Positions 27,687 through 36,069 of a stretch of DNA of 64,000 nt are shown here, piece by piece. The DNA is from BP-133 sp040756995 (GTDB taxonomy: Bacteria > Actinomycetota > Acidimicrobiia > IMCC26256 > BP-133): contig JBFLYK010000001.1 of the NCBI GenBank assembly GCA_040756995.1, positions 310,001-374,000 of the forward strand, written 5' to 3'. The translations under genes were made by a program, and so were the position numbers. The notes below the pieces were generated by a model. The model saw only the letters and a list, made by a program, of their open reading frames with translations, was not told the origin of the DNA and ran no database searches. The stretch's first letter is position 1; every line of letters begins with the position of its first letter.

Positions 27687-28610
27687 CTAACGCCGGCTTG
27701 GCTGCCTGGCTCGCCGCTTTCCCGTATCGGCCGTCTTGGTTGGCGTGGCCGTGATGTCGAGCAGGGCGGCGGCGACTCGCTGGTCGTAGGCCTTCATGCG
27801 GTCGCCGCGTCCTCGCAGGACGAAGACGTGTACGTAGGTGGCCTCGACCGTGGCCACGGTGTCGCCAAGGACCTTCGCGATCTCTTCGATCTTGTAGTCG
27901 TGGTCGTACAACTGGGTGGCCGTGGTGTGGCGCAGATCGTGTGGCAGTAGGGGCTTCAGGCCGGCGGCCTTCCACGCGGGGTGGAACACCTTGTCCCGCC
28001 AGTAGGTGGCCCGGGACGGGAACAGGATCGCCCGTGGGTCGTCCCAGCCGATTCTGCGGTCGATGTAGTCGACGAGCATGTCCATGATGTTGGGCGGAAC
28101 GGGCACTCTGCGGTGGGAGCGGCTGCGCTTGAGGATCGCCTTGTAGACGACCCGGTCCACGCCCTTGGCGATGGCCTTGCCGTCGACGATCTGCTGCTGC
28201 TCGTCGATCACCAGCTCGCTGGTCTCTTGCATCACGTCTTCGACCCGCAGCCCGAATGTCTCGCCGATGCGGGGTCCCGAGAACCCCATCAGCAGGACGC
28301 AGAGGCGGTTAGCCTCGCCTTCCATGACGCCGACGAACGGTTCGGCACGCCCTGACGCGGTGGCGGGCAGGCGGGCCGGTGGGGTCGCGAATCGGGTGGC
28401 TGCCTCGGCCAGGCGGATGACTTCCTCGGGTTCGAGGATCCGCTCGGGCTTCTTCGGCTGGGCCACCACGACCGGCGAGTCGCCGTCGGAGATGGGCGAC
28501 CGCTCGATATAGCCCCAATGGTGCAGCCGGCGGACGAGACTGGCACCCAGGTGGTACACCTGGTTCCGGAGGCTGTCGCTGAGGGGTCCGCCCCCCTGCT
28601 TCTTCTGCAT
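27687..28610 (-). CDS. Tyrosine recombinase (integrase), N-terminally short
   Basis: A 307-residue integrase. The catalytic domain has the first Arg in FSGPRIGETFGL, HDLRHTTA with the second Arg, and the nucleophilic Tyr in VEATYVHVF. The usual His/Trp before the Tyr appears as Asp (LGDTVATVEATY). Only the end of the core-binding domain is left (MQKKQGGGPLSDSLRNQVYH...WGYIERSP), so the N-terminal half is missing. The frame can start at GTG 28640 or ATG 28610; both are at the edge of a truncated gene on the other strand. No tRNA or obvious att repeat is visible nearby. It is either a relic or active only as a fragment. Confidence 0.8.
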   Translation of the reverse strand: MQKKQGGGPLSDSLRNQVYHLGASLVRRLHHWGYIERSPISDGDSPVVVAQPKKPERILEPEEVIRLAEAATRFATPPARLPATASGRAEPFVGVMEGEANRLCVLLMGFSGPRIGETFGLRVEDVMQETSELVIDEQQQIVDGKAIAKGVDRVVYKAILKRSRSHRRVPVPPNIMDMLVDYIDRRIGWDDPRAILFPSRATYWRDKVFHPAWKAAGLKPLLPHDLRHTTATQLYDHDYKIEEIAKVLGDTVATVEATYVHVFVLRGRGDRMKAYDQRVAAALLDITATPTKTADTGKRRARQPSRR

Positions 28611-28615
28611 CGTGA

Positions 28616-29089
28616 AGAGGCTCCCGACCCAGGGAGGCACTCGGCGGTCTGCGGGTCCGGGATGTCATGACGCCGGAGGTGCCGGCCCCCGACGGTGGAG
28701 ACGGGGGCCGGCAGGGCGTCGTCCAGGCGGACCAGCCAATGGTCGATGCGCTTGCGCTGGTCGGCGAGGCGCCCAGCGGTCGGGCCGTCGTGGTGGAAGG
28801 TGACCGGCCGGTCGGTACGCTGTCGGTCGCCGACCTCGTTGAGGCGGTCGAAGAGCGGGACCGGCGAGGTTCGTGGCGGGAGCCGCCCGCCCGGCCTGCC
28901 GGTGCGCTGGTCTGGGTGGTGGTCGGGCTCAGCATGCTCGTTGCCGCGGCGGCGCTCTACCGCCCGCCGTACGTCTTGATCTCGCCGGGGGATGCCCTCG
29001 ACGTGGCCGACGACATCCGGATCACCGGCGTTCCGGTCGAGAACATCTCGGGCCGCTATCTGCTCGCCACCGTGCAGGTCCGCCTTTGG
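28616..29089 (+). pseudogene. Fragment of a CBS-TM-PDZ membrane protease-type gene
   Basis: The frame opens after a TGA at 28613 with LGGLRVRDVMTPEVPAPD, a typical CBS beginning. PMVDALALVGEAPSGRAVVVEGDR and LSVADLVEAVEERDRRG complete the CBS domain. A transmembrane segment (LVWVVVGLSMLVAAAALY) and a YlbL/SdrC-type PDZ lead-in (PPYVLISPGDALDVADDIRI, GRYLLATVQV) follow. After about 29089 the similarity ends and the frame becomes Arg-rich nonsense. The peptidase that should precede the CBS domain is missing, and the break coincides with the integrase start. Both ends are therefore lost. Confidence 0.65.
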
Positions 29090-29090
29090 T

Positions 29091-29499
29091 CCGCTCGGGG
29101 CTGGGACCCGGCGGCATGGCGGCGGCGACGACTTCGCGTTCGGCTTGGAGGCGGGCGTGGCGGAGGGCGGCCCGCATCGGTGTCGACGGTTGAGCCGCTG
29201 GGAGCGGCGGACGGAGGGCGTAGCCTAGGCGAGGCGGTCCTTGGCGAGTTCGTCGCCGTGGAGGCGTCAATTGCTCTCGCTAAGAGCTTCTGATCAGCCG
29301 AGGGGTTCCCAGTGACCCTTCCCATAGTGGATCACCGGATGACCGCCATGGGCCTTGAGGGTTCGTGCTGCGGCGAAGCCCGGATCCACGGCCTGCCGTC
29401 AGCAAGCGGACACACCACCGAGGTCGATGAGCTGCCGCCGCACCACATCGACCGAGCCGCGGTCAATCGCGACGTCCACTGGCTGGTACGTCGACCGAG
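29091..29499. other. 409-bp stretch without a recognisable gene
   Basis: Between the CBS-PDZ fragment and the 3' end of the Rieske gene I find only short open frames on both strands, none with a ribosome-binding site and recognisable motif. It may contain further gene debris (the minus strand around 29100-29230 has mildly coding-like composition) from the event that joined the stress and catabolic regions. Confidence 0.5.
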
Positions 29500-30711
29500 T
29501 CACCTCGAGTTCTCTTCCGTGCGCCCACTGGCGCGCTGGATCCCTCGAGCATGTACGGACGCCAGCCGTCGCCATTCGACGATGCACATGTCAGGCGGGA
29601 AAAGGCGTTCGTTGGACCATCCGTCGCCGTCGCGATAGAAGGGTTCGAGCTCTTCCCGGGCCCAAACGTCGTCGTCGTTGAAACCGTGCAGCGCCAGATC
29701 GCGCCACGTCTCGTCGAATTCCTTGCGGAAGAGCTCGACGTCGTCGTCCGTGTTCACCCGGCGCTGGAGCACCTGGAAGTACTCGTGCTCAGAGCCGGTA
29801 ATGGGCACGTAGAACTCGTATTGGATGAGGCTGGGGTCAGGGAACGGATCGACCTTGAGCACGCCCGGCAGCCAGACGCTCACCTGTGCCGCCACCCGCT
29901 TCTCGTCGCCCCGCAGCTCGACCCGCCACGCCGTTTGGCCTCGGACCTTCGCCTCGAAAACCGGAATGTAGTTCTGGGCGAGGTTGTCGACGATTCCCTT
30001 GGGCCAGCCGTCAGCGTGGACGTGCATCGCCGAGCGGTCGGCGGGCACGAACCCCAGGGGAAGCGCGATATTGTTGCCCCTGATGAGAGGCGACTCGCGG
30101 TGCATGAAGATGTGGGTCGTGTCAAAGCCGTTTTCCACGCCGAGGCGCCAGTTCGCCTTCACCGTGCGGCGAATTCCCAGGCAGCTGGTGTCGGGGTCAA
30201 GGAAGCCCGGCGGGACGTCGCAGGCCAGAGGGGGTGGCTCGCCGTCGCCGACGTAGACGAACACGAGTCCCTGTGCCTCCTGGACGGGATACGTGGGGAT
30301 GGACACTCGGCCTATGACCGGTGAGTCGGGTGAGGTGAGCACGTCGCAGAGACGCCCATTGGCCGTGTCGTAGGTCCATCCGTGGTACCAGCAAGACACG
30401 GTGCCTTTCTGGAAGCACAGTGGTTGGGCCGAGAAGCGCACACCCCGGTGGGCGCAGCGGTCCTGGATGGCCCGCACCTCGCCGTCGACCCGGCTGAGGA
30501 GGATGGCTTCACCGAGGAGGGTCACGGCAGCCAGGTCGCCCTCGCCGATCTCGTGGCTGTACCGAGTGGCATACCAGTGGTTACGGAATCCCAAGGTAGC
30601 GTCCACGTAGGCCTGCCACTTCCGTGTGGATCCCTGTTTCGACTGCGCGGCATCCGTCAGCGCCGTCTCCGCCAGCGAGGCATCGGCGAACGGCTCTTCA
30701 ATGGTGGTCAA
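29500..30711 (-). CDS. Rieske non-heme iron oxygenase, CarAa-like
   Basis: A 403-residue terminal oxygenase. The Rieske [2Fe-2S] ligands are CAHRG and CWYHGW near residues 77 and 98. The mononuclear iron site is in ENGFDTTHIFMHR (His, His, and an Asp further on). FRNHWYATRYSHEI and the overall arrangement resemble the homotrimeric carbazole 1,9a-dioxygenase CarAa and related angular dioxygenases that lack a beta subunit. The likely start is TTG 30711, preceded by GAAGGGGGG. Electrons must come from a ferredoxin and a reductase; no reductase gene is in the window. It is the last gene of the minus-strand unit headed by the SDR at 32775. Confidence 0.88.
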   Translation of the reverse strand: MTTIEEPFADASLAETALTDAAQSKQGSTRKWQAYVDATLGFRNHWYATRYSHEIGEGDLAAVTLLGEAILLSRVDGEVRAIQDRCAHRGVRFSAQPLCFQKGTVSCWYHGWTYDTANGRLCDVLTSPDSPVIGRVSIPTYPVQEAQGLVFVYVGDGEPPPLACDVPPGFLDPDTSCLGIRRTVKANWRLGVENGFDTTHIFMHRESPLIRGNNIALPLGFVPADRSAMHVHADGWPKGIVDNLAQNYIPVFEAKVRGQTAWRVELRGDEKRVAAQVSVWLPGVLKVDPFPDPSLIQYEFYVPITGSEHEYFQVLQRRVNTDDDVELFRKEFDETWRDLALHGFNDDDVWAREELEPFYRDGDGWSNERLFPPDMCIVEWRRLASVHARGIQRASGRTEENSR

Positions 30712-30760
30712 TGTGGCCCCCCTTCTGTGCGAGTCGACGGCGACGTCGCGCTGAGACCCA

Positions 30761-31543
30761 TCAGACGACCCGTACGCTGACGGATCCAAGGCGGTCGGCC
30801 TCGGCCCGGATGATGTCTCCCGCGGAGATCGGGAAGGCGGCATGGAGGGAACCCGTCATCACGAACCGGCCGGCCTCCAAGGCGACGTCGTAGGGCGCCA
30901 GCGTGTTGGCCAACCAGGCGAGGGCGGCGAGTGGGTCGCCGAGTGCGGCGGCGCCGGCGCCGGTGGCGACGAGCGCCCCGTTGCGGGTGATCACGACGCC
31001 CACCAGTCGCAGGTCGAAGTCGACCGGAACCGGCCGGCTGGCCAGGACCACGGCGCCGCTGCTGGCGAGGTCGGCGATCGTGTCCGGCAACTTGATCTTC
31101 CAGGCTTCGATCCGGGAGTCGATGATCTCGAGGGCGGTGAGTGCGCCGCCTACGGCGGATGCGGCCTGTTCGGCCGTCACCCCGGGCCCTCGGAGGTCGC
31201 GATCGAGCACGAGGGCGACCTCGGCTTCAATCTTGGGCTGGATGAAACGGTCGAGTGCAACATCGTTACCGTCCTGCAGCACCATCGACTGGAGGATCGG
31301 GCCATAGTCGGGCTCGGTGACCCCGAGGAGCTCCTGCATGGGGCGCGAGGTCAGGCCGAGCTTGTAACCGACGATTCGGTCGGTGCCGTCGGCCAGCAGG
31401 AGCGAGACCAGCTCCGTTTGAATGGCATAGCCATCGGCCGCCGTGAGGTCAGGCCACTCTGCCGTCAAGGGCGGAACAGGGATACGCGTTCGCGCCGCTT
31501 GAAGGAGGCGCTCGGCGTGCGCCCTGGCCTCTTCGGGTTGCAC
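30761..31543 (-). CDS. 2-keto-4-pentenoate hydratase (MhpD/BphE family)
   Basis: A 260-residue FAH-superfamily hydratase. The family sequence is clear: GYKLGLTSRPMQELLGV, PKIEAEVALVLDRDL with the metal-binding Glu residues, ALEIIDSRIEAWKI, and SSGAVVLASRPV. It adds water to 2-hydroxypenta-2,4-dienoate to give 4-hydroxy-2-oxovalerate, the step after meta-cleavage and hydrolysis. The following aldolase and acylating dehydrogenase (MhpE/MhpF type) are not in this unit. It lies 49 nt upstream of the Rieske gene and 7 nt after the SCP2 gene. Confidence 0.9.
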   Translation of the reverse strand: MQPEEARAHAERLLQAARTRIPVPPLTAEWPDLTAADGYAIQTELVSLLLADGTDRIVGYKLGLTSRPMQELLGVTEPDYGPILQSMVLQDGNDVALDRFIQPKIEAEVALVLDRDLRGPGVTAEQAASAVGGALTALEIIDSRIEAWKIKLPDTIADLASSGAVVLASRPVPVDFDLRLVGVVITRNGALVATGAGAAALGDPLAALAWLANTLAPYDVALEAGRFVMTGSLHAAFPISAGDIIRAEADRLGSVSVRVV

Positions 31544-31550
31544 TGCGGCG

Positions 31551-31940
31551 CTACTCGTACTCGAGGCCGATCCCGGCTTCGATGGTCGGAAGCTGGTCCA
31601 TCGCCTTGCCGAGGGCGAACATCTTCTCCATGTTGCCCTCTGCCTTCATCCGGCCGGTGGCCACAGCGAGTGGACCATTCAGCGTCCCTTTTGACAGCTC
31701 AACCATGGTGTCGTAGTTGAGGTTCAGGGTCACGTCCGGGGTGCCGGGCGCGGCTCGGGTGGTGACCTCCAGCTGGCCGCCCGTCCACGTCATCGTGAAC
31801 GCCTCCGCTTGGGGTGAGCCTTCGACGTTCACCTGGAACACGGCGCTTGCGCCTTTGCTGGCCTTGGTGAACTTGGCATCGGCGTTGCAGGCCTCGGTGA
31901 GCGCCTTCGCCCACTCATCGGTCAGAAACTTAACTGCCAT
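31551..31940 (-). CDS. SCP2 sterol-binding domain protein
   Basis: A 129-residue single-domain protein. VFQVNVEGSPQ, AFTMTWTGGQLEVT, PDVTLNLNYDTMVELSKGTLNG and the final GKAMDQLP give the SCP2 fold, which holds lipids or hydrophobic molecules in a cavity. GAAAGGA is about 8 nt before ATG 31940; a longer frame exists upstream but overlaps the SDR gene. In an aromatic gene cluster it may present a hydrophobic substrate to the oxygenase. A second SCP2-like protein accompanies the other Rieske system (43410-43808). Confidence 0.82.
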   Translation of the reverse strand: MAVKFLTDEWAKALTEACNADAKFTKASKGASAVFQVNVEGSPQAEAFTMTWTGGQLEVTTRAAPGTPDVTLNLNYDTMVELSKGTLNGPLAVATGRMKAEGNMEKMFALGKAMDQLPTIEAGIGLEYE

Positions 31941-31956
31941 GCGATGTCCTTTCTGG

Positions 31957-32775
31957 TCAAAGATCCTGGCCGCCGGCGATCGACGTGAGGCCGCGTATTC
32001 CAAGGCCGCCGTCGCCGCGCAAGACGGTGCCGGTCACGGTCTTCGAGTTCTCACGAGAGGCCAGCAGCACGTACATGCCGGCGTAGTCTTCGGCTGCGGG
32101 GAGGAAGCCGAGCGGCGTGACCGAGCTGATCAGCTCGGCGATCCCGGCCACGCCGCCAAGAGGCACACGGTCGAAGCCGAGGCAGGCGGGACCGCGCAGG
32201 TCGCTGGCGCAGCCACCGGGGGCGACGCCGTTGACCCGGACCTTGGGCGCCAGTTCGTAGGCCATCTGCTTGACGAGGCCCTGCACGGCGTGCTTGGCCG
32301 CCGTATAGAAGGCGCCTCCGCCGCCGGGGTCGAAGCCGGCGTTGGAGACCGTGTAGATCACGCTGCCCCGGGTCTTCACCAGTTCGGCTATGGCTGCCTT
32401 CGTCCCGAGCAGGTAGCCCTTCACGTTGATGGCGAACACTTCGTCGAAGACCTCGTCCGCCATGTCGATGGGAAGGTGGGCCAACGGGATCGAGTAGTCC
32501 CAGATCCCGGCGTTGCCGACGAAGACGTCGAGCCTCCCGAACGCCTTGACGGTGGCGGCCACCGCCTTGGTGTTGGCGCTCGGGCTCGTGACGTCACCCT
32601 TGATGCCCACGACGTCGCTCTTGGAGAAGTCGGCCCGCAGCTTCTCGAGCTTCTCGGCCGAACGGTCGAGGACGCCCACGCGGGCGCCCTCCCGGACGAA
32701 GCGCTCCACGACGGCCCGGCCCAGGCCGGAACCGCCGCCGGTGACCAGTGCCACATGGTCGTCCAACCACCCCAT
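31957..32775 (-). CDS. SDR dehydrogenase, cis-dihydrodiol dehydrogenase (BphB)-like
   Basis: A 272-residue short-chain dehydrogenase. It has the NAD-binding TGGGSGLG near 12-19, GNAGIWDYS, the catalytic Ser in TVSNAGF and YTAAK with Tyr and Lys. GNAGIWDYS and GPGG-like VAPGGCASDLRG are characteristic of BphB/HcaB dehydrogenases, which convert cis-dihydrodiols formed by Rieske dioxygenases to catechols. It heads the minus-strand unit. The upstream gap shared with the Crp-type regulator contains a perfect palindrome. Confidence 0.9.
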   Translation of the reverse strand: MGWLDDHVALVTGGGSGLGRAVVERFVREGARVGVLDRSAEKLEKLRADFSKSDVVGIKGDVTSPSANTKAVAATVKAFGRLDVFVGNAGIWDYSIPLAHLPIDMADEVFDEVFAINVKGYLLGTKAAIAELVKTRGSVIYTVSNAGFDPGGGGAFYTAAKHAVQGLVKQMAYELAPKVRVNGVAPGGCASDLRGPACLGFDRVPLGGVAGIAELISSVTPLGFLPAAEDYAGMYVLLASRENSKTVTGTVLRGDGGLGIRGLTSIAGGQDL

Positions 32776-32846
32776 CCCAGCCCTCCTCGGAAACGGCCGC
32801 CGGGCGGTTCAGTTCAGTGGAGCGCCCGGCCGCCGGTCAACCAGCT

Positions 32847-32863
32847 GTTTCACGGGATGAAAC
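32847..32863. promoter_or_regulatory. GTTTC-N7-GAAAC palindrome, site 1
   Basis: GTTTC-ACGGGAT-GAAAC, extended to a perfect inverted repeat CTGTTTCA-CGGGA-TGAAACAG at 32845-32865. It lies in the 146-bp gap between the divergent SDR and Crp/Fnr-type genes. Two more copies of the same core stand at 43813 and 61490. A common operator for a regulator in this region (Crp/Fnr or IclR type) is inferred. Confidence 0.65.
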
Positions 32864-32921
32864 AGGGCGCTCCCTCAGTGCGGTCGTCTGTCGGTACGTT
32901 GGCGCCGACGGGAGGGCGCCG

Positions 32922-33536
32922 GTGCAACTGTTCCTGAAGCCGTCAGAGGACTTCCTCTCGGAGAACCTCCACCACCGCCTGGCGGGATTCCCACGCCGGT
33001 CGTACGAGGCGGGCGCCGTGATCCTGGGCGGCGGCGACCTCGGCCGCTGGGCCTATTTCCTGGTCGACGGCATCGTGCGGGTCTCGCTGCTCCATCCCTC
33101 GGGCGTCGACCGGGTCGTCTCGTTCCTGAAACCGAAGATGCTCTTTGGGCATGCCGCGCTCTTCCTCGGGCGGCCCGTCACGCCGTCGCTGGTCGTCTAC
33201 GCCCACTCGCGGGTGGTCGTCACGACGATCGACGCGGGTGAGCTCCTCGAACTCGCTTCCGAGGAGCCCCGGTTCACCGCCCACCTGCTGCACTGCGTCG
33301 CCCTGCAGATGGCAGACATGCACGAGCACATCCTGCTCAGCACCTTCGGGTCGACCGACGAGCGCCTCGCCGAGGTCCTCGCCGCCCTCGTCGACGAGGG
33401 CCACTCCGACGGCCGGTTCACGCAGGACGACCTCGGCCGGCTCATCGGGCGAAGCCGGGTGAGCGTCAACCAGGCGCTGCGGCGCCTCGAAGCCGGGGGG
33501 CCCGACACTCGCCGCCGCCAGGCCTCCGGGTGTTAA
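32922..33536 (+). CDS. Crp/Fnr-family transcription regulator
   Basis: A 204-residue regulator. The N-terminal cyclic-nucleotide-binding-like beta roll (about 15-125; SYEAGAVILGGGDLGRWAYFLVDGIVRVSLLHPSG) lacks the PRAATV phosphate-binding motif of true CRP. No Cys cluster for an Fe-S centre is seen, so the ligand is unknown. The C-terminal winged helix has FTQDDLGRLIGRSRVSVNQALRRLE. A GTG start at 32922 is preceded by GGGAGG. The final residues (GPDTRRRQASGC) are unusual and could reflect a late frameshift. It lies between the two catabolic units and probably controls one or both. Confidence 0.82.
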   Translation: MQLFLKPSEDFLSENLHHRLAGFPRRSYEAGAVILGGGDLGRWAYFLVDGIVRVSLLHPSGVDRVVSFLKPKMLFGHAALFLGRPVTPSLVVYAHSRVVVTTIDAGELLELASEEPRFTAHLLHCVALQMADMHEHILLSTFGSTDERLAEVLAALVDEGHSDGRFTQDDLGRLIGRSRVSVNQALRRLEAGGPDTRRRQASGC

Positions 33537-33580
33537 GGGCTTTACTGCCGATGACGCCAACCGTTTCGTACGCTCCGGCC

Positions 33581-35065
33581 ATGCCCATCCGGACCGGCAA
33601 GGAGTACATCGAAGGCCTCCGCGACGAGCGGGAGGTGTGGATCGACGGCCGGCGGGTCGATGATGTCACCACCCATCCCGCCTTCGCCGAGGGCATCCGC
33701 TCCATCGCGCGTCTCTACGACCTCCAGCACGACCCGGCCTACCAAGACCGGCTGACCTACGCCTGTCCGGAGACCGGGGAGTCGACCGGCATGTCGTTCC
33801 TCATGCCGAAAAGGGCCGACGACGTGGCGAAGCGAGGGAGCGCCTTCACGGTGTGGGCCGAGGCCACCGGCGGGCTCATGGGCCGCAGCCCGGATTTCCT
33901 CAACAGCGCCATCACCGCCTTCGCCTCCGCGCCCGACTTCTTCGCCCAGGACGACCCTCAGTTCGGCCGCAACATCGTCGCCTACTACGACCACTGCCGC
34001 CGCCACGAGCTCTGTCTCACCCACACGATCACGGACCCCCAGGTCGACCGGTCGCGGCGGCCGTCGGAGCAGGACGATCCCCACATCGTCTTGGGCCTGG
34101 TGGGCGAGAGTGACGCCGGGATCATCGTGCGGGGCGCCAAGATGCTGGCCACTCTCGGCCCCTACTCCGACGAGCTCGTGGTGTACCCGCTACTGCCACT
34201 GGCCTCCGAGGACGCGTCCTACGCCCTGGCCTTCGCCATCCCGGTCGCCACCCGGGGGCTCAAGCTCCTGTGCCGGGAGGCCATGGGCGGAGGCACCAGG
34301 CCGTACGACCATCCGCTCGCCGCCCGCTTCGACGAGATGGACGCCATGGCCGTCTTCGACGACGTGGTCGTACCCTGGGACCGGGTCTTCATCAAGGGCC
34401 GGCCCGATCTGGCCAACCGGCTGCGACCGGGCACCGGCGCCCCACCCTTCCTCGCCCACCAGGCGACCGCCCGGGCGGCGGCCAAGGCCGGACTGCTGTT
34501 CGGCGCAGGCAGCTTGGTGGCCGAAGCCATCGGAACCGACGGCTCACCTCAGACGCAGGAGAAGCTGGGGGAGCTCCTGGCTTACCTCTCCGCCGTCCGG
34601 GCGTGCGTTCGGGCCGCCGAGGCTGATGCCGCCCGCAACGAACACGGTGTCTACGTGCCGGCCCTCGATCCGCTCCAGGCGTCGATGACGCTCTTCCCCC
34701 GCATGTATCCCCGGATGGTCGAACTCCTCCAGCTGATCGGGTCCAGCGGCCTCGTGATGACGCCGTCGGAAGGCGACGTCGACGGCCCGTTGGGAGGCGA
34801 CGTCGGCCGGTACTTCCGCGGGGCCCGTACGTCTGCCCGGGAACGGATCGCGCTGTTCCGCCTGGCGTCGGATCTGGCCCTCCAGACGTTCGGCGGCCGC
34901 CAGGTGCTCTACGAGCGGTTCTACGCCGGTGATCCCGCCCGCCTGCTGGCCAACAACTACGTCCGCTATGACCGATCGCGGGAGGTCGCCATGGTCCGCC
35001 GCTTGCTCGACGGAGCGCTCGAGCCGCAGCCACAACCGTCGGCAGTCAAGGGGGGCAACTCGTGA
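33581..35065 (+). CDS. HpaB-type FADH2-dependent phenol monooxygenase
   Basis: A 494-residue oxygenase component of the 4-hydroxyphenylacetate 3-monooxygenase family, acyl-CoA dehydrogenase-like in fold. The family start IRTGKEYIEGLRDEREVW, FTVWAEATGGLMGRSPDFLN, TDPQVDR and GAKMLATLGPYSDELVV are clear. It ortho-hydroxylates a phenol using reduced flavin from a separate reductase, which is not in the window. ATG 33581 gives the canonical N-terminus; the frame also has an ATG at 33551 and a GTG at 33530. It overlaps the next gene by 4 nt (GTGA), starting a tightly coupled operon. Confidence 0.9.
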   Translation: MPIRTGKEYIEGLRDEREVWIDGRRVDDVTTHPAFAEGIRSIARLYDLQHDPAYQDRLTYACPETGESTGMSFLMPKRADDVAKRGSAFTVWAEATGGLMGRSPDFLNSAITAFASAPDFFAQDDPQFGRNIVAYYDHCRRHELCLTHTITDPQVDRSRRPSEQDDPHIVLGLVGESDAGIIVRGAKMLATLGPYSDELVVYPLLPLASEDASYALAFAIPVATRGLKLLCREAMGGGTRPYDHPLAARFDEMDAMAVFDDVVVPWDRVFIKGRPDLANRLRPGTGAPPFLAHQATARAAAKAGLLFGAGSLVAEAIGTDGSPQTQEKLGELLAYLSAVRACVRAAEADAARNEHGVYVPALDPLQASMTLFPRMYPRMVELLQLIGSSGLVMTPSEGDVDGPLGGDVGRYFRGARTSARERIALFRLASDLALQTFGGRQVLYERFYAGDPARLLANNYVRYDRSREVAMVRRLLDGALEPQPQPSAVKGGNS

Positions 35066-36069
35066 AGTTCACGCTGATCGGTCACCAGTTCTTCGCCGTC
35101 GCCGATCCCGTCGCCGAGTATCGGGCTGGCCTCGAGCAGTGCAAGCTGGCCGACGAGCTCGGCTATGACCGGTTCCTCACCACTGAGCACCACCTGTCCC
35201 CCTACGGCGGGCCGGGGATCTTCTCCCAGCTGGCTGCCTTCGCCCGGGAGACCAAGCGGATCCGCATCGGGTCGATGGTCGTCCTCACGCCGATCCACCA
35301 CCCGCTGCACATCGCCGAAGAACTCGCCGTGATCGACATCTTGAGCGACGGCCGGCTCGACGCGGGCGTCGGCCGCGGCTACCGCCCCCGCACCATGGAG
35401 ACCTTCGGCGCGGCCATGGACGACCTGAAGGACAAGCACGAAGAGACGGTCCACATCGTCAAGAGGGCGTGGACGGAAGAGACGTTCACCCACCACGGGC
35501 GCTTCTACGACCTGGAGGACATCACAGTCCTGCCCAAGCCGATCCAGCAGCCACACCCACCGCTGTTCCAGCCAGTCCTGTCTCCGCCCAGCATCCCCTG
35601 GTGCCTCGAGAACCGCATCAATCCCATCCTCGGCGCGCACCTCACCGTCGACGACGTCACCCGGATGTACTTCGGCTACTGGAAGGAGGCGACCGAACAG
35701 GCCGGCGACCCCGGCCTGGAACGGGCCAACCAGCAGATCTGCTACGTCGCCCGGACCCAAAGCGAGGCGATGCAGGGGTTCGCCGCCGTCTGCCGGTACT
35801 GCCGGGAGTTCGCCAAAGACCTGCCCAACTTCCCCGGGTCGGTGTGGGAGACGTACCGCAACGACCTCGTGATGCTGGCCGACAACGTGGAGGAAGCGGC
35901 CCGGCGCAGCATCGTCGGCGACCCCGCCGCGGTCGTCGACCGGCTCGAGTTCTACCGCGAGCTCGGCGTGCAGAACCTCATCCTGTTCATGGACTTCGGC
36001 GTCGACCAGAGCGATGTCCTCGAATCGATGCGGCTCTTCGCCGAGCACGTCATGCCGAAGTTCAAGTGA
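35062..36069 (+). CDS. Luciferase-like flavin monooxygenase (LLM)
   Basis: A 335-residue bacterial-luciferase-fold protein. LADELGYDRFLTTEHHLSPYG, RIRIGSMVVLTPIHHPLHIAEELAVIDIL and LDAGVGRGY are typical of group LLM oxygenases that use FMNH2. It probably oxygenates an intermediate of the pathway, for example a ketone or acid; the substrate cannot be told. The GTG start overlaps the HpaB stop (GTGA), and its own stop overlaps the HyuA start (TGATG). Confidence 0.9.
   Translation: MKFTLIGHQFFAVADPVAEYRAGLEQCKLADELGYDRFLTTEHHLSPYGGPGIFSQLAAFARETKRIRIGSMVVLTPIHHPLHIAEELAVIDILSDGRLDAGVGRGYRPRTMETFGAAMDDLKDKHEETVHIVKRAWTEETFTHHGRFYDLEDITVLPKPIQQPHPPLFQPVLSPPSIPWCLENRINPILGAHLTVDDVTRMYFGYWKEATEQAGDPGLERANQQICYVARTQSEAMQGFAAVCRYCREFAKDLPNFPGSVWETYRNDLVMLADNVEEAARRSIVGDPAAVVDRLEFYRELGVQNLILFMDFGVDQSDVLESMRLFAEHVMPKFK

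Noticed and set aside
27623..28610. A tRNA or att site beside the integrase
   Set aside because: I looked for a cloverleaf and for direct repeats and found neither.
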